Assembly: GCF_004514425.2 (NCBI RefSeq)
Contig: NZ_MYFN02000010.1
Location: 62,001-126,000 of the forward strand
Reading direction: 5' to 3'
Length of the DNA stretch: 64,000 nucleotides
Source: Shinella sumterensis
GTDB lineage: Bacteria; Pseudomonadota; Alphaproteobacteria; Rhizobiales; Rhizobiaceae
Position 1 is the stretch's first letter. The number at the start of each line of letters is the position of its first letter. The translations under genes were made by a program, and so were the position numbers. The notes below the pieces were generated by a model. It had not been told where the DNA came from. It saw nothing but the letters and a program-made list of their open reading frames with translations, and searched no databases. Positions 45,463 through 52,545 of the stretch are shown here, piece by piece.

Positions 45463-46509
45463 CTACGCGGACTGCATCCTGCGACCCACAAACTCGCTGT
45501 ACAGGCGCTGCTGGTTGATGGCATCGCGCTTTGGAGCACCGCCAAACGTCCGGGAATATTCGCGGCTGAACTGCGACACGCTTTCGTAGCCGACCCGGTA
45601 GGCAGCGTCGGCCACGTTTGCATCTTCCATCACCATCAGGCGCCGCGCCTCGAGAAGGCGCAACTGCTTCTGGAACTGCAGCGGCGTCATCGATGTCATC
45701 GCCTTGAAATGCTGATGAAACGACGAAAGGCTCATGCCCGCCGCTTCCGCCAGATCCTCCACACGAAGCGTCCGGGCGATGTCCTCGTGCATGAGGTGGA
45801 GGGTTTTCGCGATCCGGGCGGCGTTCGACTCAGGCTCGACCAGCTTGCAGAGTTCGCCGCCGTTCGGGCCACTCAAGAGCCAGTAGCAGATCTCGCGCAT
45901 GACGGACGGAAAAAGGATCGGGATCGCCTTGGGCGTGTCGCACATCCGCAGGAGGCGCAGAGCACACTCGGCCAGGGGTTCATCGACCTGCCGCACGAAC
46001 AGGCAGGGACCGGAATCGGCGGGAGGCGCCGGCGGCGCTTCGAGCTGTTCCAGCACGTCGCGGATCATCGCCACGTCCAGCGCAAGCATCAGTCCGGTAT
46101 AGGGCGCATCGGGGCTTGCCTCGACGATGTGCCCCGTCGCCGGCAGCGCCATGCCGACCGCCAGACACTCCATCGCACCGTAGCGAAGGGTGTCCTCCCC
46201 GACGACGATTTCCTTTGCCCCCTGGAGCACGATGCAGATCGACGGCTTGTAAACCTGCTGCATCCGCATCCTCTCCTTGAAGGAACGGACGATATAGAAG
46301 CTGTCGATCGGCGTCGGGAATGCGCCCTGCCCGCCGCCCTGGGCCTCGATATAGGCGTCGGCGGCTCCGAACAGCGATGGCGGCACACGCACCTCCGGAG
46401 GTTTGCGAGGCCAGCGCAACACCCGGCCCTCGGCAGTCAGCCTATCGTCGCCTGCAGGATCGGGCAAGTTTTTTGAGGCTTCCGGCATTCTGATCATCAG
46501 ACACTCCAT
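45463..46509 (-). CDS. AraC-family transcriptional regulator
   Basis: A 348-aa regulator with an AraC_N cupin-like N-terminal domain (about 60-220; MQQVYKPSICIVLQGAKEI) and a C-terminal double helix-turn-helix (about 240-335; LRVEDLAEAAGMSLSSFHQHFK and VADAAYRVGYESVSQFSREYSRTFG). Many relatives of this N-domain type regulate the adjacent oxidoreductase gene. It is divergent from the Tat-exported SDR gene, with repeated motifs in between. Effector unknown. Confidence 0.92.
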   Translation of the reverse strand: MECLMIRMPEASKNLPDPAGDDRLTAEGRVLRWPRKPPEVRVPPSLFGAADAYIEAQGGGQGAFPTPIDSFYIVRSFKERMRMQQVYKPSICIVLQGAKEIVVGEDTLRYGAMECLAVGMALPATGHIVEASPDAPYTGLMLALDVAMIRDVLEQLEAPPAPPADSGPCLFVRQVDEPLAECALRLLRMCDTPKAIPILFPSVMREICYWLLSGPNGGELCKLVEPESNAARIAKTLHLMHEDIARTLRVEDLAEAAGMSLSSFHQHFKAMTSMTPLQFQKQLRLLEARRLMVMEDANVADAAYRVGYESVSQFSREYSRTFGGAPKRDAINQQRLYSEFVGRRMQSA

Positions 46510-46966
46510 CTAGCTTGAGGATGCGAACCAAGCGAGGAGTGCGTCGAACATGACAGAAGCCGCCGCACGGTCAATAGGAATGAAGCAAAAGATATTGCCC
46601 CGCGGCCGGCGAAGGCAGGCAGGCGCAGGCGTCCAGCCTCGTGATGGTCGTCCCCGGCCTTCTTGGGCCGGCGTCGGGGCCTGCCATCGTCGGCTCGGTC
46701 AGCGACGCGGTGACGGCTGCACCGGCACCCAATAGCCTCGGCCCGGGGCTGCCAGCCGGTCCCGATCGCAAACGTCCAGACCGGCCCGGACCGGCCCAGA
46801 CCAGCCTTGCCCTGCTGATCGCAAACCGGCGGATCGCCGCTTTGCTGGAGGTGGGGTGACCTTCGCCGCCTCCCGGTCGGCCGCAAATCCGCGCTGTCCC
46901 GAAAGCCGCCCGGCGAGGCCGCACCTATCGCAACAAAGTACCCGCATCGAGAAAGGAACCATCAAG
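46510..46966. other. Intergenic region between araC and the SDR gene (457 bp)
   Basis: No convincing gene. The region holds three imperfect 10-bp tandem units of the form GACCGGCCCG (46779-46808) and a 10-bp direct repeat GATCGCAAAC at 46764-46773 and 46817-46826. Together with the divergent genes this looks like a control region. Short frames in it are GC-driven and lack ribosome sites. Confidence 0.5.
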
Positions 46967-47803
46967 ATGTCCAATGCCGATACCTCACGCCGCACCTTCA
47001 TGACCCTCGCGGCAGCGACGCCCGCCGTTCTCGCCATGGGGGGCGCGGCATCAGCCCAGACAACCGCTCTTCCCGGCGCCGGCAGGGCGGCCGTCGTCAC
47101 CGGCTCGTCGCGGGGCATCGGCGCGGCGACCGCAAGACGCCTGGCGCGCGATGGCTTTGCCGTCACCGTGAACTACCTCACGAACCGTGATCTCGCCGCC
47201 CGCGTCGTGGCCGACATCGAGGCGGCTGGCGGGCGCGCGATCCTCCAGCAGGCGGACGTCGCCGACCCCGCAGCGGTCAAGGCCCTTTTCGACGCCAATG
47301 ATCAGGCATTCGGGGGCGTCGATGTGGTGGTCAACAACGCTGGCATCATGAATGTCGGCCCCTTCGCCCAGATGACGGACGAAGCCTTCGACCGTATGAT
47401 GGCCACCAATGTCAAGGGCAGCTTCAATGTGCTGCGCGAGGCGGCGCAACGGACGCGTGACGGCGGCCGGATCATCAGCCTCGCCTCGAGCATCATCAAG
47501 ACGCCACCCCCGGCGACCGGCGCCTATGCTGCCACGAAAAGCGCCCAGGTGCTCTTTTCCAGCGTGCTTGCGAAGGAACTGGCCGGTCGCAACATCTCGG
47601 TCAACGCAGTGGCGCCCGGAGCCGTCGACACGCAGCTCCTCCGTCAGCACGGCGAAGAGGCGCTCCGCGGCATTCCCGAACAGACCCCCCTCGGCCGCCT
47701 GGGCCTGCCGGACGACATCGCCGGCGTCATCGCGCTTCTCTGCTCGCAGGACGGCGCCTGGGTCGACGCTCAGACCGTATTCGCGAACGGTGGGCTGGGT
47801 TGA
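46967..47803 (+). CDS. Tat-exported short-chain dehydrogenase/reductase
   Basis: A 278-aa classical SDR preceded by a twin-arginine signal: TSRRTFMTLAAATPAVLAMG (about residues 7-26), with likely cleavage near ASAQ (residue 29). The SDR core has TGSSRGIGAATARRL (about 45-59), NNAGIMNVG, Ser in ISLASSI and YxxxK as YAATK. Start at 46967 has aaagga upstream. An SDR sent through Tat would have to be exported with its nicotinamide cofactor bound. Divergent from the AraC regulator, which probably controls it. Confidence 0.88.
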   Translation: MSNADTSRRTFMTLAAATPAVLAMGGAASAQTTALPGAGRAAVVTGSSRGIGAATARRLARDGFAVTVNYLTNRDLAARVVADIEAAGGRAILQQADVADPAAVKALFDANDQAFGGVDVVVNNAGIMNVGPFAQMTDEAFDRMMATNVKGSFNVLREAAQRTRDGGRIISLASSIIKTPPPATGAYAATKSAQVLFSSVLAKELAGRNISVNAVAPGAVDTQLLRQHGEEALRGIPEQTPLGRLGLPDDIAGVIALLCSQDGAWVDAQTVFANGGLG

Positions 47804-47810
47804 CGGAGAA

Positions 47811-47835
47811 ACGCCCGTTGATGGCAAACGGGCGT
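47811..47835 (+). terminator. Hairpin after the Tat-SDR gene
   Basis: ACGCCCGTT (47811-47819) and AACGGGCGT (47827-47835), 7-base loop, eight bases after the stop. No U-run, so strength as a terminator is uncertain. A second 8-bp stem (47887-47894 with 47900-47907) lies further on, before the next SDR. Confidence 0.45.
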
Positions 47836-47945
47836 ATCCCGGCCAGTTTCGCGGATCCAAAGCCGAGATCGAGGCGGCGCGACATTGCGAGGCTTTCCGA
47901 GCCTCGCTAACGTTGATTGAACCCGGTCAATGAGGTTGAGTGATC

Positions 47946-48671
47946 ATGCAAAACCCGAAAAACCCTTCGGCGAAGGTCATCCTGATCACGGGCGCCGGCC
48001 GCGGCATCGGCGCTGCGCTGGCCGTCACGGCCGCTGCGGAGGGTCACTACGTGGCTGCGAATTATCGTTCGGAGAGCGCCGAGGTCGATCAACTGGTGTC
48101 TCGCCTGAAGGACGGCATCGGTATACGGGCAGATGTCGGCATCGCGGAGGATGTTCAGCGCCTGATCGAGGAAACGCTCGCGCATTTCGGCCGCATCGAC
48201 TGCGTGATCAACAATGCCGGTATCGGCGAAGTCTGCCCGATCGACCGTCTCGATCTCGCGCTTTTCCAAAAGACGCTTCATGCCAACCTGACGAGTGCGT
48301 TTCTGGTCTCGCAGGCGGCATGGCCCCACATGACCCGGAACGGCGGCCGGCTCATCTTCATGTCGTCGACCGCCGCCCGCATCGGCGGCGGGCTTTCCGC
48401 CGCCTATGCTGCTTCGAAAGGCGGCGTCGAGAGCCTGATGCACGCCTATGCCACCGCGCTCCGCCCGCACCGGATCACGGCGAATGCCATAGCGCCCGCG
48501 TTGATCGAGAGCAGGATGGCCAGCGCGATCGATGCAGGGCCCACCGAAAATCTGCCTCTCGGACGCATGGGACGTCCCGAAGAACTTTGGCCGGCAACAC
48601 GGATGATCATGGAGACCGAATATCTCACGGGCCAAACCATTCATGTCGACGCCGGCAGATACATGGCCTGA
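47946..48671 (+). CDS. Short-chain dehydrogenase/reductase (second, cytoplasmic)
   Basis: A 241-aa classical SDR: ITGAGRGIGAALAVTAA (about 13-29), NNAGIGEV, Ser in MSSTAARIGG and YxxxK as YAASK; C-terminal GQTIHVDAGRYMA is usual for the 3-oxoacyl-ACP reductase-like group. Unlike the preceding SDR it has no signal. A GTG six bases upstream (47940) is an equal start candidate; gagg at 47932-47935 could serve both. It may be controlled by the convergent TetR gene product. Confidence 0.9.
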   Translation: MQNPKNPSAKVILITGAGRGIGAALAVTAAAEGHYVAANYRSESAEVDQLVSRLKDGIGIRADVGIAEDVQRLIEETLAHFGRIDCVINNAGIGEVCPIDRLDLALFQKTLHANLTSAFLVSQAAWPHMTRNGGRLIFMSSTAARIGGGLSAAYAASKGGVESLMHAYATALRPHRITANAIAPALIESRMASAIDAGPTENLPLGRMGRPEELWPATRMIMETEYLTGQTIHVDAGRYMA

Positions 48672-48683
48672 ATGCGTGGCGAA

Positions 48684-48709
48684 CGGGCTGCCTCAGCCCG
48701 CTTTCGTTT
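48684..48709 (+). terminator. Terminator after the second SDR gene
   Basis: CGGGCTG (48684-48690), CCT loop, CAGCCCG (48694-48700), then CTTTCGTTT. A compact intrinsic-type terminator between the convergent SDR and TetR genes. Confidence 0.5.
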
Positions 48710-48721
48710 CGGTATAAAGTC

Positions 48722-49297
48722 TCAGCCTCCGATCAGCCATTTCCGGATCAAGGCTACGAGGTCGTCGACAGCCACGTCCAAGGGCATGCCGCCTTCCATG
48801 ACCTCGGCCGATAGCGCCTCCATCGTCCCGATCAGGCCGACGCACCGTCGCTGCACGACCTTTGAATCGAGTTTCGAAAGCGGCTGGATGGCTGCCGCAT
48901 AGAAGGCCGCATGGTCTTGCCGGGTCCGACGCTGGTGGGCCTCCATGGTCGCATCACCGCGCAGTGCCGCATCGATCGCATGCCATTCCGGCCCGATCGT
49001 CAGCGCGCATTCCAGGTAGGCGCTCGAGAGGATCCGCGCGACCTGCTCCGGCTCTTGTGGAGCATTCTCCAAGGCGGCAGCCAGAGCCGCGACCTGCCGA
49101 TCCATTGCCGCCTTTGAAAGAGCGATCATCAGCCCCGAGCGGGTCTCGAAGTGGCTGTAAGCGATCGGCTTGCTCACGCCCGCACGTTCGGCCAGCGAGC
49201 CGAGCGTCAAGGCGTCCGTACCCTCTTCGCGCACGATGGCGGAGGCAACGTCGAGGAGTTGGGCACGGCGTTCAAGCCTCGGCAGTTTCTTCGACAT
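48722..49297 (-). CDS. TetR/AcrR-family transcriptional repressor
   Basis: A 191-aa regulator with an N-terminal TetR HTH (about 10-56; LTLGSLAERAGVSKPIAYSHF) and a C-terminal ligand-binding helical domain. Divergent from the NAD(P)H oxidoreductase gene; a near-palindromic site lies in the shared promoter region. ATG at 49297 is preferred; GTG at 49300 is possible. Ligand unknown, probably a quinone or electrophile given the neighbour. Confidence 0.92.
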   Translation of the reverse strand: MSKKLPRLERRAQLLDVASAIVREEGTDALTLGSLAERAGVSKPIAYSHFETRSGLMIALSKAAMDRQVAALAAALENAPQEPEQVARILSSAYLECALTIGPEWHAIDAALRGDATMEAHQRRTRQDHAAFYAAAIQPLSKLDSKVVQRRCVGLIGTMEALSAEVMEGGMPLDVAVDDLVALIRKWLIGG

Positions 49298-49329
49298 CAC
49301 ACATCCCTCTTGACCCGAACCAAAGCTAC

Positions 49330-49349
49330 CAATAGTAACTTACTTATTG
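49330..49349. promoter_or_regulatory. Candidate TetR operator
   Basis: CAATAGTAACTTACTTATTG: an odd palindrome AGTAA-C-TTACT flanked by CAATA and TATTG, with one extra T in the right arm. It is A/T-rich, in the middle of the divergent TetR/oxidoreductase promoter region, as expected for an autoregulated TetR site. Confidence 0.5.
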
Positions 49350-49405
49350 TAGCATTGGGCAGGACTCATTCAAAGAGCCTGCGGCATACCTTTCCGGAGA
49401 CATTG

Positions 49406-49996
49406 ATGCACGTCCTCATCGTAACGGCCCATCCCGATCCCGCTTCCTACACCCACGCTGCGGTAGCCCGGCTTGTCGATGGGCTGAAGAGCGTGCCCGG
49501 CACCACGCACGAAATCCTGGATCTGGCATCGAGCGGCTTCGATCCGCTTTTCGGCGTTGCCGACAACGACCTGTTCCATGTCGGCGGGCAGACGCCGGCC
49601 GACGTCATCGATCAACAGGCACGCGTCGACAGGGCCGACGTCCTGGTGCTGGCATTCCCGGTCTATTGGTGGTCCATGCCTGCGGTTATGAAGGGGTGGA
49701 TCGATCGCGTCTTTATCCGCAACTGGGCATTCGATGATGACCCCGCCAGGAAGACGACCGGCCTTCTGGGACGCCTGAAAGGACAGGTCGTCGCGATCGG
49801 CGGCGTGGATATCGGCACCTATGAGCGCCGCGGCTATCTCGACGCGATGAAGGCGCAGATCGTCCAGGGCATCTTTGGATATTGCGGCATCCAGCCCATC
49901 GGCCTGGACTTGTTGCTCCCGATCGACCAGCCCGCGGCCGAGCAGGGATTGCAGGACGCCTTCGATATCGGCCGGCGTGTCGCAACGTCGAATTAA
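49406..49996 (+). CDS. NAD(P)H-dependent flavin oxidoreductase (NQO1/MdaB-like)
   Basis: A 196-aa flavodoxin_2-fold protein (NQO1/KefF/MdaB group): MHVLIVTAHPDPASYTHA at the N-terminus binds FMN/FAD phosphate, and FPVYWWSMPAVMKGWIDRVF is the family hallmark. Likely reduces quinones or nitro compounds with NAD(P)H. ATG at 49406 has ggaga upstream. Divergent from the TetR gene, so probably induced by its ligand. Confidence 0.92.
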   Translation: MHVLIVTAHPDPASYTHAAVARLVDGLKSVPGTTHEILDLASSGFDPLFGVADNDLFHVGGQTPADVIDQQARVDRADVLVLAFPVYWWSMPAVMKGWIDRVFIRNWAFDDDPARKTTGLLGRLKGQVVAIGGVDIGTYERRGYLDAMKAQIVQGIFGYCGIQPIGLDLLLPIDQPAAEQGLQDAFDIGRRVATSN

Positions 49997-50092
49997 CCCG
50001 GGCCGGGTTGGCCGCCGCCGTGTGCCGTCTCCACGAATTCCCGACGAAGACCCTCCGCGGGCGACGACAATCAGGCCTGTCCCTGAGAATAA

Positions 50093-50177
50093 TGGTGCGG
50101 GTGGTCGGAATCGAACCGACACTCCTTTCGGAACCGGATTTTGAGTCCGGCGCGTCTACCAGTTTCACCACACCCGC
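50093..50177 (-). tRNA. tRNA-Leu (anticodon CAA)
   Basis: An 85-base gene on the minus strand. Acceptor GCGGGTG pairs with CACCCGC, the discriminator base is A, and CCA is encoded (50095-50093). The anticodon stem CCGGA/TCCGG holds loop CTCAAAA, giving anticodon CAA (reads UUG). It has the long variable arm of class II tRNAs and the GGTTCGATTCC T-arm. Confidence 0.97.
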
Positions 50178-50236
50178 ACATTTGCCGCCGATTCGAGCCG
50201 GCGCTCTCCGCATCTTGCCAGCGGAGCATGCCTCCC

Positions 50237-50265
50237 CAATAGAGCGAGGCGGCATGGGGTGTCAA
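50237..50265 (-). promoter_or_regulatory. Promoter of tRNA-Leu
   Basis: On the minus strand: perfect -35 TTGACA (50265-50260), 17-base spacer, CTATTG (50242-50237). Transcription would start about 50 bases before the tRNA 5' end. With the EcfG element this accounts for most of the 374-base gap between tRNA-Leu and the BON gene. Confidence 0.55.
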
Positions 50266-50334
50266 CGGGAAAGGCCGGTTGCACGACCGATCACGACTGC
50301 CACGTCTTTTTCTCAAAAAAATTCTTTTTTAGCG

Positions 50335-50359
50335 GGAACGAATTTTCCGTGACCCCGTT
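50335..50359 (+). promoter_or_regulatory. EcfG-type (general stress sigma) promoter
   Basis: GGAAC (50335-50339), 16 bases, CGTT (50356-50359): the exact consensus of alphaproteobacterial EcfG/RpoE2 promoters. It faces the BON-domain gene 193 bases downstream. Confidence 0.75.
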
Positions 50360-50368
50360 TAGGGAGCG

Positions 50369-50434
50369 CAACCGCAGACACCCCCGGATGCGGTTGTGAG
50401 GGGGACCCAAGGGCGATGTGCACGCTCTTGGGTC
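50369..50434 (+). ncRNA. Double-hairpin leader before the BON gene
   Basis: Two stems follow the presumed EcfG transcription start: CAACCGCA/TGCGGTTG (50369-50376 with 50389-50396) and GACCCAAG/CTTGGGTC (50404-50411 with 50427-50434, extended by GCG/CGC). The spacing from the promoter places them at the very 5' end of the message. No U-run follows, so it is more likely a structured 5' UTR than a free sRNA. Confidence 0.4.
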
Positions 50435-50551
50435 TCAACCCAAAACACCTGATATTTCCAAACTTCCAACATGATCGAACCCATGCGCCGGCAAAGACGA
50501 ACAATTGCGTCTGTCCGGCGTTCTGTCGCGCAGACGGCAAAGGAGAGCACC

Positions 50552-50815
50552 ATGGTTTTCAAGGAAGGCACCTTCAAGGGCGAGCAGCCGGAACATTTCG
50601 AAGGCCCCCACCCGGCATGGCTGGAAACGGCCGTGGCGGACGCGCTTTCGATAGCCGGTGACATCGATGCGTCCGACATCTCCGTCACCTGCAAGGGAAC
50701 GCGCATCATCCTGACCGGCAGCGTCGGCTCCCCGGAAGAGGGTGCCCGGGCCGTCGAGATCGCGGCTTCCGTCAAGGATGTCACCGAGGTCGACAGCCGC
50801 CTTTCCTGGCTCTGA
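50552..50815 (+). CDS. BON-domain protein
   Basis: An 87-aa protein made mostly of one BON domain (about 25-85): DISVTCKGTRIILTGSVGSPEEGARAVEIA is typical. No signal peptide is visible. Start at 50552 (MVFKEGTFKGEQP) has aaaggag upstream. BON proteins are often stress- or membrane-associated; the EcfG promoter upstream supports a general stress role. Confidence 0.85.
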   Translation: MVFKEGTFKGEQPEHFEGPHPAWLETAVADALSIAGDIDASDISVTCKGTRIILTGSVGSPEEGARAVEIAASVKDVTEVDSRLSWL

Positions 50816-50892
50816 CCCGCAAAAAGCCGCCATTGCCCGGCCGCACCCCGGAATGCTAGTTGCAATGCAGCATGAAACGGGAGTTCTGCCGG

Positions 50893-52536
50893 ATGCTTGT
50901 CGAAAGACCGGGCTATGATGCGCTGTATGCGGATTTCCGCTGGGATATCCCCGAGCGCTTCAATATCGGCACCGCCGTTTCCGATGCATGGGCGGCACGC
51001 GATCCCGATCGCGTGTGCCTCCAGCATTTCCTGCCGGACGCCGCGCCTCTCTCGCTGACCTACGGCGAACTTGCGGCAAAATCCGATGCCTTCGCAGCCG
51101 CCCTCCGCGCCGAAGGCGTCGAGAAGGGCGACCGCGTCGCGATCCTGCTGCCGCAGGGCTTCGAGACCGTGATCGCCCATCTCGCGACATACAAGGTCGG
51201 CGCCATCGCCCTGCCGCTTGCGCTGCTCTTCGGTGCCGACGCCCTGCTGTTCCGCCTGGAAAACGCCGGCGCCAGGGCCATCGTCACGAACGCTTTCGGC
51301 CTGGAGCGCCTCCAACCCATCCGCACCCGGCTCCCCTCGTTGAAACTGGTCATCGCGACGGAGGCCACCGGTGACCCGACCGCAAAACCCTTCCACGACC
51401 TTCTGTCGCGTCACGCAGGCTCCTTCGACGCCATCGACAGCGGTCCTGATGACCCCGCGATGATGATCTATACGTCAGGCACGACAGGCCCGCCGAAGGG
51501 CGCGTTGCATGGGCATCGCGTCCTGCTCGGCCACATCCCGGGCTTCCAGATGCACCACGAGTTCCTGCCGCAGCCGGGAGACCGCATCTGGACGCCGGCA
51601 GACTGGGCCTGGGCGGGTGGCCTGCTGAACGTCCTGTTGCCGGCGCTGCTGCTCGGCGTTCCCGTCGTCTCCTCGCCGGGCCAGAAATTCGACCCCGACA
51701 TGGCCTACCGCATCATGCAGGACATGGACGTGCGCAATGCCTTCATTCCGCCCACCGCGCTGCGGCTGATGAAGACGGTCGCCGATCCCCGCGCAAAGTA
51801 CAGGCTGAACCTGCGCACCATCGGCTCGGCCGGCGAATCGCTCGGGCGAGAAACCTGGGAATGGGTGCGCGATACGCTCGGCATCACCATCAACGAATTC
51901 TACGGCCAGACCGAGTGCAACATCGTGCTGGGCTCTATCGGCAAGCTCGGCGTGTCGCGGCCCGGCCCCATCGGCAAGCCCGTGCCGGGACACGTTGTCG
52001 CCGTCATCGATGCGAATGGCGCGGAAGTGCCGCGCGGCACCGTCGGCCAAGTCGCCGTCAAGCGCCCGGATCCCGTGATGTTTCTCGGATACTGGAACAA
52101 TGCCAGGGCGACGGCGGAAAAGTTCATCGGCGACTGGATGACGACCGGCGACCTCGGGCACATGGACGAGGAAGGCTATGTCACCTTCTTCGGGCGGGAC
52201 GATGACGTCATCACCTCCTCCGGCTACCGCATCGGCCCGAGCGAAATCGAGGATTGCCTTGCCGGTCATCCCGCCGTGCAGCTCGCCGCGGCGGTCGGCA
52301 AGCCCGATCCCGTCCGCACGGAAATCGTCAAGGCCTATGTCGTGCTCCGGCCCGGCCAGGAGCCGTCCGCAGCGCTTGCCGCCGACATCCGCGACTGGGT
52401 GAAATCCCGCCTCTCGATGCACGAATATCCGCGCGAGGTGGAATTCGTCGATGCGCTGCCGTTGACCACGTCCGGCAAGGTCATCCGCCACCTGCTGCGC
52501 GAGCGCGCGGCAAGCGAAGCGCCGTTTTCCGCCTAG
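50893..52536 (+). CDS. Acyl-CoA synthetase (AMP-forming)
   Basis: A 547-aa ANL-superfamily ligase. Core motifs: MIYTSGTTGPPKGALHGHR (phosphate loop, about 190-208), YGQTECNIVLG, TTGDLGHMDEEGYVTFFGRDDDVI with the hinge region, and a C-terminal Lys in TTSGKVIRH. It resembles medium-chain/benzoate-type acyl-CoA synthetases; the acid is not known. Start at 50893 has gggag upstream; ATG at 50872 is possible but lacks a ribosome site. Confidence 0.9.
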   Translation: MLVERPGYDALYADFRWDIPERFNIGTAVSDAWAARDPDRVCLQHFLPDAAPLSLTYGELAAKSDAFAAALRAEGVEKGDRVAILLPQGFETVIAHLATYKVGAIALPLALLFGADALLFRLENAGARAIVTNAFGLERLQPIRTRLPSLKLVIATEATGDPTAKPFHDLLSRHAGSFDAIDSGPDDPAMMIYTSGTTGPPKGALHGHRVLLGHIPGFQMHHEFLPQPGDRIWTPADWAWAGGLLNVLLPALLLGVPVVSSPGQKFDPDMAYRIMQDMDVRNAFIPPTALRLMKTVADPRAKYRLNLRTIGSAGESLGRETWEWVRDTLGITINEFYGQTECNIVLGSIGKLGVSRPGPIGKPVPGHVVAVIDANGAEVPRGTVGQVAVKRPDPVMFLGYWNNARATAEKFIGDWMTTGDLGHMDEEGYVTFFGRDDDVITSSGYRIGPSEIEDCLAGHPAVQLAAAVGKPDPVRTEIVKAYVVLRPGQEPSAALAADIRDWVKSRLSMHEYPREVEFVDALPLTTSGKVIRHLLRERAASEAPFSA

Positions 52537-52545
52537 GGCAGCACC

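Noticed and set aside
46779-46808. CRISPR-like or satellite repeat
   Set aside because: Only three 10-bp imperfect units with no spacers; better seen as a possible regulator-binding array.
50093-50177. tRNA-Leu as a used integration site with flanking direct repeat
   Set aside because: No duplicate of the tRNA 3' end and no integrase were found in the window.
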